A stretch of 5,330 nt of DNA from Nitrospinota bacterium (GTDB taxonomy: Bacteria > Tectomicrobia > Entotheonellia > J063), in NCBI GenBank assembly GCA_003696125.1, contig RFHZ01000233.1, forward strand, positions 1 through 5,330, in the 5' to 3' direction. Position numbers and translations under genes: made by a program. Below the pieces are notes generated by a model that worked only from the letters and a program-made list of their open reading frames with translations, was not told the origin of the DNA and did not search any database. This document shows, piece after piece, positions 1-5,054 of the stretch (position 1 is the first letter of the stretch; the number at the start of each line of letters is the position of its first letter).

Positions 1-778
1 CGTTTTTCCTTTTGTAGTCGACCTGCTGGTCGATGTTGCCGCTGGCAAGCTGATGGGCCACGGTCGCCATTTTTTGTAAAGGATTGGTGATCGAGTGAAT
101 CAGGAGAAGAGAGACCGGCACCAACAGCAACATAAAGCCCCCTGTTACTGCCCCCAGGAGGGTTATCCGTTGCTGGACGGCCTTCTCTACCTGCTTTTCG
201 ATCTCTTCTATCTTTAGCCGCATCGCATCGATGGCACTGTCGATCTGCTCAATAAATCGTTCATACCGGAGAGACTGGGTGTCTTCTACCAGGGCTCTGG
301 CCTGGTCTACATTCCCGGCAAGAAGAGCCGGAAATACCTGCTGCTCCCGCGTCTCTTTGAAATCCTGCCAGGTGACGAAGGCATCACGCAGGGCGACTCT
401 TATGACCCCATCTGGGAGCTGGTGGAGCAGGGTGGCCAGGTCTTCATCGATATAGGTGCTGATCTCCTTAATCTCCTCCTGCACCGCTTCGATCTCTGCT
501 TTATCTGTTTCCTCCAGAATGGAGAGCTGTAACATGCGGGACTCATTCAGATCCGATTTCAAGAGGGTTATGGTCTCTATGGTATCCTTGTACCGCTTGA
601 TCTGCTGGTAAAGCTCTCCACCGATCTTCAAGCGCTCCAGCGTATAGAATCCACCCAGGGAGAAGAGGAGGTACAGCCCGAGAAACATGACGATGAGCAG
701 GAACAGTCTGGTTCTGACCTTCAGATCTCTCCAGAGGCGAACGGTCAGCAATGAGAGGAGGGAAGAAAACCGGGACAT
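1..778 (-). CDS. Membrane receptor with helical sensor domain and HAMP (N-terminal part, cut by window edge)
   Basis: This is the first 259 residues of an inner-membrane signalling protein; the rest lies beyond position 1. A basic, Trp-containing N-terminus leads into TM1 (about residues 25-44). A mainly helical, charged extracytoplasmic segment follows (about 45-203), then TM2 (about 206-228). The text after TM2 (SITNPLQKMA, then LASGNID) is a typical HAMP start. The periplasmic part resembles the four-helix-bundle sensor of methyl-accepting chemotaxis proteins (4HB_MCP type), including a segment near 150-165 (LLAGNVDQARALVE). The missing C-terminus should be an MCP signalling domain, a histidine kinase or a GGDEF output; the sequence does not say which. 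The ATG at 776-778 is chosen because GGAG lies 5 nt upstream (784-787). The gene starts 15 nt after the PstS-like gene stops, so the two are probably cotranscribed and functionally linked. Confidence 0.85.
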   Translation of the reverse strand, partial: MSRFSSLLSLLTVRLWRDLKVRTRLFLLIVMFLGLYLLFSLGGFYTLERLKIGGELYQQIKRYKDTIETITLLKSDLNESRMLQLSILEETDKAEIEAVQEEIKEISTYIDEDLATLLHQLPDGVIRVALRDAFVTWQDFKETREQQVFPALLAGNVDQARALVEDTQSLRYERFIEQIDSAIDAMRLKIEEIEKQVEKAVQQRITLLGAVTGGFMLLLVPVSLLLIHSITNPLQKMATVAHQLASGNIDQQVDYKRKN

Positions 779-793
779 CGCTTCTCCTTTTCT

Positions 794-1648
794 TTACCTT
801 ACCGGAACAAAATGTTTCTTCACAATCGCCTGTCCTTCATCGGAGAGCATGAATTGGAAGAATTGCTTGAGCTCCCCTTGAGGCAGGCCTTTACTTACCA
901 GGAGCAGCGGCCTGCTCAGGGGATACCTCCCAGACTTCACCTTTTCCAGAGAGGGTTTGATGTTGTCTATGGCGATAGGGACGACACCAGGCATGTTGAA
1001 GGCCAGGGAGGCGTGGGTGATGGCATTCTCGTCTTGGGCTACGTACCGCACGCAGTCAACCGGTTTATCGATCTCTTTCGACGGGCCAAAGGAGGCTCCA
1101 CCAAGGATCGCCTTCTTAAAGGCGGCAATGGTAGCCCTCCCTCCCGTTTTGATCTCGGTAACCACCACGATGGGTGCATCTCTTCCCCCCACCTCTTTCC
1201 AGTTGGTTATCTCACCGGTGAAGATCTGTTTGATCTGCTCTTTTGAAAGATTGCGAATCGGATTGTTGGCATTGACAAATACGGCCATTGCATCGTAACC
1301 GATGATCTGGTAGTACGGTTTCTTCCGCTTCTCTTTTCTTTTGAGCGAACGGGACATCCCCGCTACCGAGGCTCTCCCTTCCATCACTGCTTTAAACCCT
1401 TTTCCTGAGCCCAGGAGTCCTACACGGGTAAATTTGATCCCGGTACGAGCCTCGAAAACCTTTACCGCCTCAGGCATGATGTTCTCCCCAATGGTTGAGG
1501 AGCCTTCATAGATGAGTCCCTGGCCGAGAGCGGTCGAGGCCAGAAACAAAATCGACAGAGGCGAGAAAAACTTTACACACCATGCAATATTCTCCAGGCA
1601 TCTCTTGCTCGCTGTGGCAAAAATTGCCCTTTGCTCTGCCGGGACCAT
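794..1648 (-). CDS. PstS-family (phosphate-type) periplasmic substrate-binding protein
   Basis: A 284-residue PBP-like protein of the PstS superfamily, expected to act outside the inner membrane. A hydrophobic export signal spans about residues 27-41, with possible cleavage after ALG (42). Family hallmarks follow in order: YEGSSTIG (47-54, first anion-binding loop), GLLGSGKGFKAVMEGRA (77-93), DAMAVFVN (119-126), and IFTGEITNWKEVGG (142-155), which is strongly diagnostic. The usual third ligand loop (consensus like R-x-x-G-S-G-T) reads EIKTGGRATIAAF (165-177), so the Ser/Thr ligands are partly replaced and the substrate may not be phosphate. The C-terminus (LSDEGQAIVKKHFVPVR) is typical. No pstC, pstA or pstB is nearby; the partner is the HAMP receptor downstream, which suggests sensing. 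The start is doubtful: the ATG at 1648 has only a weak AAGG about 10 nt upstream and gives an unusually long 26-residue region before the hydrophobic core. A better start signal lies at 1583 in another frame (see findings). Family assignment is firm; the ligand is inferred. Confidence 0.88.
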   Translation of the reverse strand: MVPAEQRAIFATASKRCLENIAWCVKFFSPLSILFLASTALGQGLIYEGSSTIGENIMPEAVKVFEARTGIKFTRVGLLGSGKGFKAVMEGRASVAGMSRSLKRKEKRKKPYYQIIGYDAMAVFVNANNPIRNLSKEQIKQIFTGEITNWKEVGGRDAPIVVVTEIKTGGRATIAAFKKAILGGASFGPSKEIDKPVDCVRYVAQDENAITHASLAFNMPGVVPIAIDNIKPSLEKVKSGRYPLSRPLLLVSKGLPQGELKQFFQFMLSDEGQAIVKKHFVPVR

Positions 1649-1674
1649 GCAATGAATGCCTTAAGAAACCAGGG

Positions 1675-1694
1675 ATTTTGTTCTGGTACAAAAT
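1675..1694. promoter_or_regulatory. Perfect 7-bp dyad, candidate operator upstream of the pstS-like gene
   Basis: ATTTTGT (1675-1681) and ACAAAAT (1688-1694) form a perfect inverted repeat with a 6-nt spacer, centred about 37 nt upstream of the annotated pstS-like start. It is AT-rich within GC-richer surroundings and has no T tract, so it reads as a protein-binding dyad, not a terminator. A weak minus-strand promoter could overlap it: TTGCCG at 1717-1722 as -35 and GCAAAT at 1693-1698 as -10, spaced 18. The site does not match the Pho-box direct-repeat pattern. The rest of the 230-nt gap to the next gene (1649-1878) is purine-rich on the plus strand and shows no other clear element. Confidence 0.35.
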
Positions 1695-1865
1695 TTGCTT
1701 AAATCATCTTCTCAGGCGGCAATGGCTGGACAGCGGTGAGATGAAAGGGACCGGAAGGGGGCAGGAGCGGATTGATCCCGAGCGGGAAGGGTTAAGGGCA
1801 AGGCCAAAACTGCCGAAAAGAAGAGAGAGGCGGGATGGAATAAAATCAAGTCCACCAGCAAGATA

Positions 1866-1872
1866 GAGGAGG
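1866..1872 (+). promoter_or_regulatory. Strong Shine-Dalgarno sequence (GAGGAGG)
   Basis: GAGGAGG sits 6 nt before the ATG at 1879. It is near-ideal in match and spacing, and is the main evidence that the short downstream frame is a real gene and that its start is at 1879. Confidence 0.7.
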
Positions 1873-1878
1873 CTTATC

Positions 1879-2046
1879 ATGGTGGGTTATACGTTGACCC
1901 ACTACTGTGCGCTGTGCCAGCGGTGGATCGGACCGATGGAGGAAAAGGAGATCATCGGGGTGAAGTGCTATCATGCTCGCTGTGCGGATCGACTGCGGGA
2001 AGAGCGCAAAACCAAAGGGAAGAAGGAGAGCCGGGTCGGGCACTAG
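1879..2046 (+). CDS. Small LIM-half-like zinc-finger protein, 55 aa, function unknown
   Basis: A 55-residue frame from ATG 1879 to TAG 2046, supported by an excellent ribosome binding site. Cys10 and Cys13 (YCALCQRW) and His32 and Cys35 (KCYHARC) give the spacing C-x2-C-x18-H-x2-C. This fits the first zinc-binding half of a LIM domain (C-x2-C-x16-23-H-x2-C), including the K-x-YH-x2-C look of that motif; Cys30 is an additional possible ligand. After residue 38 the protein is a highly charged Lys/Arg/Glu tail that could be helical or bind nucleic acid. No signal peptide or membrane segment is seen, so it is probably cytoplasmic. It stands alone between the divergent pstS-like unit and the convergent livKH unit, so context does not reveal its role. 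I do not recognise a named family; zinc binding is inferred from the residue pattern. Confidence 0.68.
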   Translation: MVGYTLTHYCALCQRWIGPMEEKEIIGVKCYHARCADRLREERKTKGKKESRVGH

Positions 2047-2054
2047 CCCGGCTC
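2028..2054 (+). other. 8-bp GC-rich hairpin spanning the stop codon of the small zinc protein
   Basis: GAGCCGGG (2028-2035) pairs perfectly with CCCGGCTC (2047-2054) across an 11-nt loop that contains the TAG stop. It could act as a pause site or protect the mRNA 3' end. There is no following T run, so it is not a standard intrinsic terminator, and it may be chance in GC-rich DNA. Confidence 0.3.
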
Positions 2055-2111
2055 CCTAAATTGCCAGGAACTGTCAGGAGCCTTCTCCTCCCGGCGGGCA
2101 GAAAACGCCAA

Positions 2112-2140
2112 TCCTCTTTCCTTGGGTGAAGGAGAGAGGA
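2112..2140. terminator. Possible terminator hairpin between convergent genes
   Basis: TCCTCTTTCCTT (2112-2123) and AAGGAGAGAGGA (2129-2140) form a 12-bp stem with a 5-nt loop. On the plus transcript all positions pair, counting one G-U; on the minus transcript that position becomes an A-C mismatch. It lies between the ends of the small zinc gene and the livH-like gene, where termination is expected. No immediate T tract follows on either strand (the nearest plus-strand run is TTTT at 2155-2158), so the call is weak. Confidence 0.35.
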
Positions 2141-2215
2141 GGGAAAAGAGCCCCTTTTACCGATACGGTTCATGGGCATCTCTCTTCCCCGCAGAGGTTT
2201 CCCTTTTCCCTCCTC
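2136..2215. repeat. 13-bp perfect inverted repeat in the convergent intergenic region
   Basis: GAGGAGGGAAAAG (2136-2148) has its exact reverse complement CTTTTCCCTCCTC at 2203-2215, just outside the livH-like stop codon. The arms are 54 nt apart and the left arm overlaps the right arm of the hairpin at 2112-2140, so the two structures are mutually exclusive. The arms are purine/pyrimidine tracts, which makes coincidental complementarity more likely. Otherwise the 171-nt gap 2047-2217 holds no gene that I can see. Confidence 0.4.
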
Positions 2216-2217
2216 CC

Positions 2218-3111
2218 TTAAGCGACTCGTTCCCGTTCCCCCAACAGGCCGGTAGGACGGCAGACGAGCAGGATCAACAGGAGTAGGAATCCGTACACAT
2301 CGCGGAACGAGGGGGAGACCAGGACCGAGCCCAGGCTCTCGACCATGCCGAGAAGTAATCCTCCCACGATGCTCCCCGGAATGGAACCCAATCCCCCGAT
2401 GACGATGATCTCAAACCCCTTCATGGTAGAGATGGCCCCGTTCTCCGGGTACACGAGAAAGATGGGAGCCAGGAGAGCACCAGCCGCTGCCGCCAGCGCC
2501 ACCCCCCTCCATGAGGGGAGCGGGTCGCGACGCTGGATGTTTCTGCCAGGGGTCTGGATGCCGACCCGGTTCTGGGCCGCACCGCGCAGCGCCTTGCCCA
2601 CCCAGGTCTTCTTGATGACCAGGTAGAAGGCCAGGAGAATGACCAGGGTACCGATAAAGGCGACAAAACGGTTGCCGCTCACCGGCAGGGTGCCAATATA
2701 GGTCGGGGGATAGTAATCGGGCGGAGAATACTGATACGGGCCGGCCAGGACCACGGCCAGGTTGCGGAAAAAGACCATGAGGCCGATGGTCACGATGGTT
2801 GCATACTCGTTGCGGCGTTCGATTCCCCCGCTGTACATCGGGGTGAGGAGAAGGCGCTGCACCACCATCCCCAGCAGGAATACCAGCACCATGGCCAGCG
2901 GGATTCCCACGTACCAGTACTCTGCACCCAAAAGATAGATGATCAGCAGGTACTGGATATAGCTGCCGATCATGTAAAACTCTCCCATGGACCAGTTGAT
3001 CATCTTCATGATGCTATAGATGAAGGTGATCCCCACGGCCATCAGGGCGTAAATCACCCCGATGACCAGACCGGAAAAGAGATACTGGGAGAGGAGTAAG
3101 GAATCCACCAC
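2218..3111 (-). CDS. livH: Branched-chain amino-acid type ABC transporter permease, LivH-like
   Basis: A 297-residue integral membrane protein of the BPD_transp_2 (LivH/LivM) family, one half of the membrane channel of a Liv-type ABC importer. It opens with the LivH-typical stretch GLVIGVIYALMAVGITFIYS (14-33). It also carries MINWSMGEFYMIGSY (37-51), NEYATIVTIG (101-110), the ATPase-contacting region starting GKALRGAAQNRVG (172-184), and near the C-terminus GGLGSIPGSIVGGLLLG (239-255) and RPTGLLG (285-291). Length is normal for LivH. Residues 187-202 (PGRNIQRRDPLPSWR) depart from the usual G-I-n-v-x-R-x-x-a-L-T-F-x-I/L-G pattern, although the overall length is kept. It follows the livK-like gene by 6 nt, with the same orientation. 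No livM, livG or livF follows: the next gene is on the opposite strand. The true substrate may be an amino acid, urea or another small amide. Confidence 0.92.
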   Translation of the reverse strand: MVDSLLLSQYLFSGLVIGVIYALMAVGITFIYSIMKMINWSMGEFYMIGSYIQYLLIIYLLGAEYWYVGIPLAMVLVFLLGMVVQRLLLTPMYSGGIERRNEYATIVTIGLMVFFRNLAVVLAGPYQYSPPDYYPPTYIGTLPVSGNRFVAFIGTLVILLAFYLVIKKTWVGKALRGAAQNRVGIQTPGRNIQRRDPLPSWRGVALAAAAGALLAPIFLVYPENGAISTMKGFEIIVIGGLGSIPGSIVGGLLLGMVESLGSVLVSPSFRDVYGFLLLLILLVCRPTGLLGERERVA

Positions 3112-3119
3112 GCGCTCCT
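3106..3119 (-). promoter_or_regulatory. Start region of livH: SD overlapping the livK stop, two tandem GTG candidates
   Basis: On the minus strand AGGAG (3115-3119) overlaps the TAG stop of the livK-like gene. Two GTG codons follow, at 3109-3111 and 3106-3108. GGAG is only 3 nt from the first but 6 nt from the second, so the second GTG is the more likely initiator; the protein would then be one residue shorter. The overlap suggests translational coupling. Confidence 0.55.
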
Positions 3120-4320
3120 ATTGCGGGCTGGTATACTCGCCGGTTTTCATGTCTGGCGGATAGAGAATGGTGGCCTGGTCGTACGGCTGATTGACCTTGG
3201 TATACTGCAAGATCAGGAGAGGAGGCGACCACTGGTGCCAGTACGGTCCTTCTCCCCGCGTAAAGGTCACCACCCCATTCCAACTGGTAAACTTCCCCTT
3301 TTCCAGGGCAGCAATCAGATCGGCCGGTTTGGTCGATTGGGCCATCTCTAACGCCTGGGCGATGATGACGATCTGTCCAAAGGCGTTGAAGGCGCTATAG
3401 ACCGGTGGTTCGTTATACTTGGCCGTGTACGCCTTCTTAAACCATTCCCCCACCTCGGTAACCTTCATCTTCGGATGGTAGTAGGAGATGTACATCAGGT
3501 AGTTCCCTTTAGGGCCCAAGTTCCCCCAGTACTCGGGACGAACCGGAAAATCGTAGGAGACCAGCATCGGTGTCTGGGGAAAGAGACCGATATCGAACGA
3601 TTGCTTTATCAGCAGGTAGGCCGCATTCCCGACCCCGACATTGATCAGCAGGTCCGGTTTCCAGGACTTCAGCTCCAGGAGTTGCGGGGTGAAATCGACC
3701 ACACCGCGATCAAAGACCACCGACTTGAGCTGGAGGTCCAGTCCCATCTGCTTGGTCTGCGCCTTGGTCTCCTCGATGAGACCGATCCCGTAATCGGTAT
3801 TCTCTGCAATGATGGCAATCCGTTTGTATCCACTGTCTTTGATGAAATTGAGCCACATGCGGGCCCGGTCCGGGTCGATGGCATGGGTGCGGAAGGTGGT
3901 GACAAAGTGCTCTTCGGTCAACACACGGGCCGAGGCCTGGGTGCTGAATACCGGTACCCCAAACTGCTCGGCCAGGTCGTTCACCGCATTCATCACCGAG
4001 CTGTGATACTGGCCGATGACGGCGACTACCTGGTCCTGCGTGACCAGCTTCCGGTACCCGGCCACCCCCTTTTCCGGGGTGCCGGCATCGTCTTCGATGA
4101 CCAGCTCGATCTTCTTACCCCCTAAGATCCCTCCCCGGCCATTCACATACTCGGCTCCCAGCTTGGCTCCTCGACTGATCAGTTGCCCTCCGCCGTAATC
4201 ACCGGGAGGGGAAAGAGGGGTTAAGACCCCGATCTTTACCACCTCGGCCGCAGTCCCCTCTGCGGCCATGACCATCATGCCGATGAAGAGTACCAGGACG
4301 ATAAAGGCTAAACGTCGCAT
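3118..4320 (-). CDS. livK: Branched-chain amino-acid type ABC transporter substrate-binding protein, LivK-like
   Basis: A 400-residue periplasmic ligand-binding protein of the Peripla_BP_6 / type I periplasmic binding fold. Residues 1-25 are a signal peptide (basic MRR, hydrophobic core, TAA then cleavage before E26), with no lipobox Cys. The mature part begins VVKIGVLTPLSPPG (27-40). Family landmarks follow: RGAKLGAEYVNGRGGILGGKKIEL (residues 50-73), EDDAGTPEKGV (76-86), VIGQYHSSV (101-109), FGVPVFSTQAS (120-130), RIAIIAENTDYGIG (167-180, start of lobe 2), a D-F-T-P segment at 209-212, and the hinge-proximal SAFNAFGQIVIIAQALE (309-325). Length is usual. The start at 4320 has a purine-rich GGGGGGGAAG just upstream. 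It is the first gene of the livKH unit and would hand ligand to LivH/LivM. Ligand identity cannot be read from sequence; this superfamily also binds amides, urea, aromatic acids and other small molecules. Confidence 0.93.
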   Translation of the reverse strand: MRRLAFIVLVLFIGMMVMAAEGTAAEVVKIGVLTPLSPPGDYGGGQLISRGAKLGAEYVNGRGGILGGKKIELVIEDDAGTPEKGVAGYRKLVTQDQVVAVIGQYHSSVMNAVNDLAEQFGVPVFSTQASARVLTEEHFVTTFRTHAIDPDRARMWLNFIKDSGYKRIAIIAENTDYGIGLIEETKAQTKQMGLDLQLKSVVFDRGVVDFTPQLLELKSWKPDLLINVGVGNAAYLLIKQSFDIGLFPQTPMLVSYDFPVRPEYWGNLGPKGNYLMYISYYHPKMKVTEVGEWFKKAYTAKYNEPPVYSAFNAFGQIVIIAQALEMAQSTKPADLIAALEKGKFTSWNGVVTFTRGEGPYWHQWSPPLLILQYTKVNQPYDQATILYPPDMKTGEYTSPQ

Positions 4321-4406
4321 ATCTTCCCCCCCTTCTCTTTACCTGTTCGTCACTATATGAATACCCGTAACCGACAGCAAAAGAACTACACCCTTATGTC
4401 TACTCA

Positions 4407-4436
4407 AGTCTAAGATAAGAGCAGAGGTCTTGTCAA
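4407..4436 (-). promoter_or_regulatory. Sigma70-type promoter for livKH
   Basis: On the minus strand a perfect -35 TTGACA (4431-4436) is followed after 18 nt by TAGACT (4407-4412), a 4-of-6 match to TATAAT. Transcription would start near 4400, leaving a leader of about 80 nt before the livK ATG. I see no riboswitch or leader peptide in that leader. Confidence 0.5.
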
Positions 4437-4504
4437 GCATTTCCTCGTCATGCAGGAGGCGGATACCCTGGAGACACGTTTCCTCTCTTGCCATGACTAT
4501 TCTC

Positions 4505-4533
4505 TGGGCATCGCCGGTCTCTTGGGGTATACT
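4505..4533 (+). promoter_or_regulatory. Sigma70-type promoter for the ydcZ-like/nitroreductase unit
   Basis: TATACT (4528-4533, 5 of 6 to the -10 consensus) lies 17 nt after TGGGCA (4505-4510, 4 of 6 to the -35). Transcription would start near 4540, giving a leader of about 55 nt. A short dyad, ATGC-N5-GCAT (4550-4562), lies just downstream of the expected start site and could be an operator. AAGGAGG at 4580-4586 is the ribosome binding site, 9 nt before the ATG. Confidence 0.45.
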
Positions 4534-4595
4534 ATAGGCTTAATAAGGGATGCATAACGCATAGCTGGGGTACAGAATAAAGGAGGCAGAGAGGG

Positions 4596-5039
4596 ATGCA
4601 AGAGATCGTCTACACGCTTCTAGCAGTCATGTTTGGTGCTCTGGGGGGAATACATATCCCGATCAATGGTGCCCTGGGACACCGTATCCAGTCGGTGCCG
4701 GTGGCCACCTTTACCTTCTACGGGATCGCCTTCACTATCATTGCCACCGTCTGCCTGCTCTCCTGGGATGCCAAAGCCTTTGCGGCGTTGCGCACCGTTC
4801 CCCCCTGGTACTACCTCTCCGGCGTGATCAGTGTCATCGTCGTGAGCGGAAATACGTTCCTCATGCCTCGCATCGGAGCGGTAAAGGTGTTCGTGTTGAC
4901 CTTTACCGCCCAGATGATCGTCCGGATGTTCATCTCCCATTTTGGTCTGCTGGAGTCCCCGGTGAATCCGATTACGGCAGCCAAGCTGGTGGGAGGAGGA
5001 CTCCTCGTGGTTGGAGCCATCTTGATTGTGCGCTACTGA
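4596..5039 (+). CDS. YdcZ/DUF606-type DMT-family small membrane transporter
   Basis: A 147-residue, very hydrophobic protein matching the single-domain DUF606 (YdcZ) branch of the drug/metabolite transporter superfamily, which is normally about 140-150 residues. Hydrophobic segments run at about 4-22, 36-55, 71-89, 94-114 and 127-145. The N-terminal GALGGIHIPINGALG (14-28) matches the family's G-x-x-x-P-x-x-x-x-L pattern. The segment PRIGAVKVFVLTFTAQM (91-107) and the following ISHFGLLESP (113-122) match the typical a-x-r-l-G ... GQ ... I-D-h-F-G-L-l pattern, with the usual IDHFG reading ISHFG (Ser for Asp at 114) and GQ reading AQ (105-106). Substrate is unknown; such short transporters are thought to work as dimers. 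AAGGAGG 9 nt upstream fixes the ATG. The nitroreductase follows after 15 nt, so they are likely in one operon. Confidence 0.88.
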   Translation: MQEIVYTLLAVMFGALGGIHIPINGALGHRIQSVPVATFTFYGIAFTIIATVCLLSWDAKAFAALRTVPPWYYLSGVISVIVVSGNTFLMPRIGAVKVFVLTFTAQMIVRMFISHFGLLESPVNPITAAKLVGGGLLVVGAILIVRY

Positions 5040-5054
5040 GAGGGAGAGAAGACC

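Noticed and set aside
231-455. A 74-codon plus-strand frame within the receptor gene
   Set aside because: Antisense to a continuous 259-codon frame with TM segments and HAMP motif.
812-1298. Plus-strand open frames opposite the pstS-like gene (144 and 113 codons)
   Set aside because: They lie antisense to a gene with clear family motifs and show no recognisable domain.
1649-1760. Pho-box-like direct repeats upstream of the pstS-like gene
   Set aside because: I looked for repeated CTGTCAT-type heptamers and found none; only the unrelated dyad is present.
1741-1866. A 41-codon plus-strand frame of mostly Arg, Lys, Glu and Pro upstream of the zinc protein
   Set aside because: No good SD, low-complexity basic composition as expected from a purine-rich non-coding stretch, no recognisable motif.
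1780-2129. Plus-strand frame that overlaps the small zinc protein in another register (contains KIKSTSKIEEAYHGG)
   Set aside because: No start codon or SD for the upstream part, and the overlapped 55-residue frame has both the SD and the Cys/His pattern.
3475-4125. A 216-codon plus-strand frame opposite livK
   Set aside because: It mirrors the codon structure of the livK-like gene, has no family signature and no convincing ribosome binding site; an antisense shadow.
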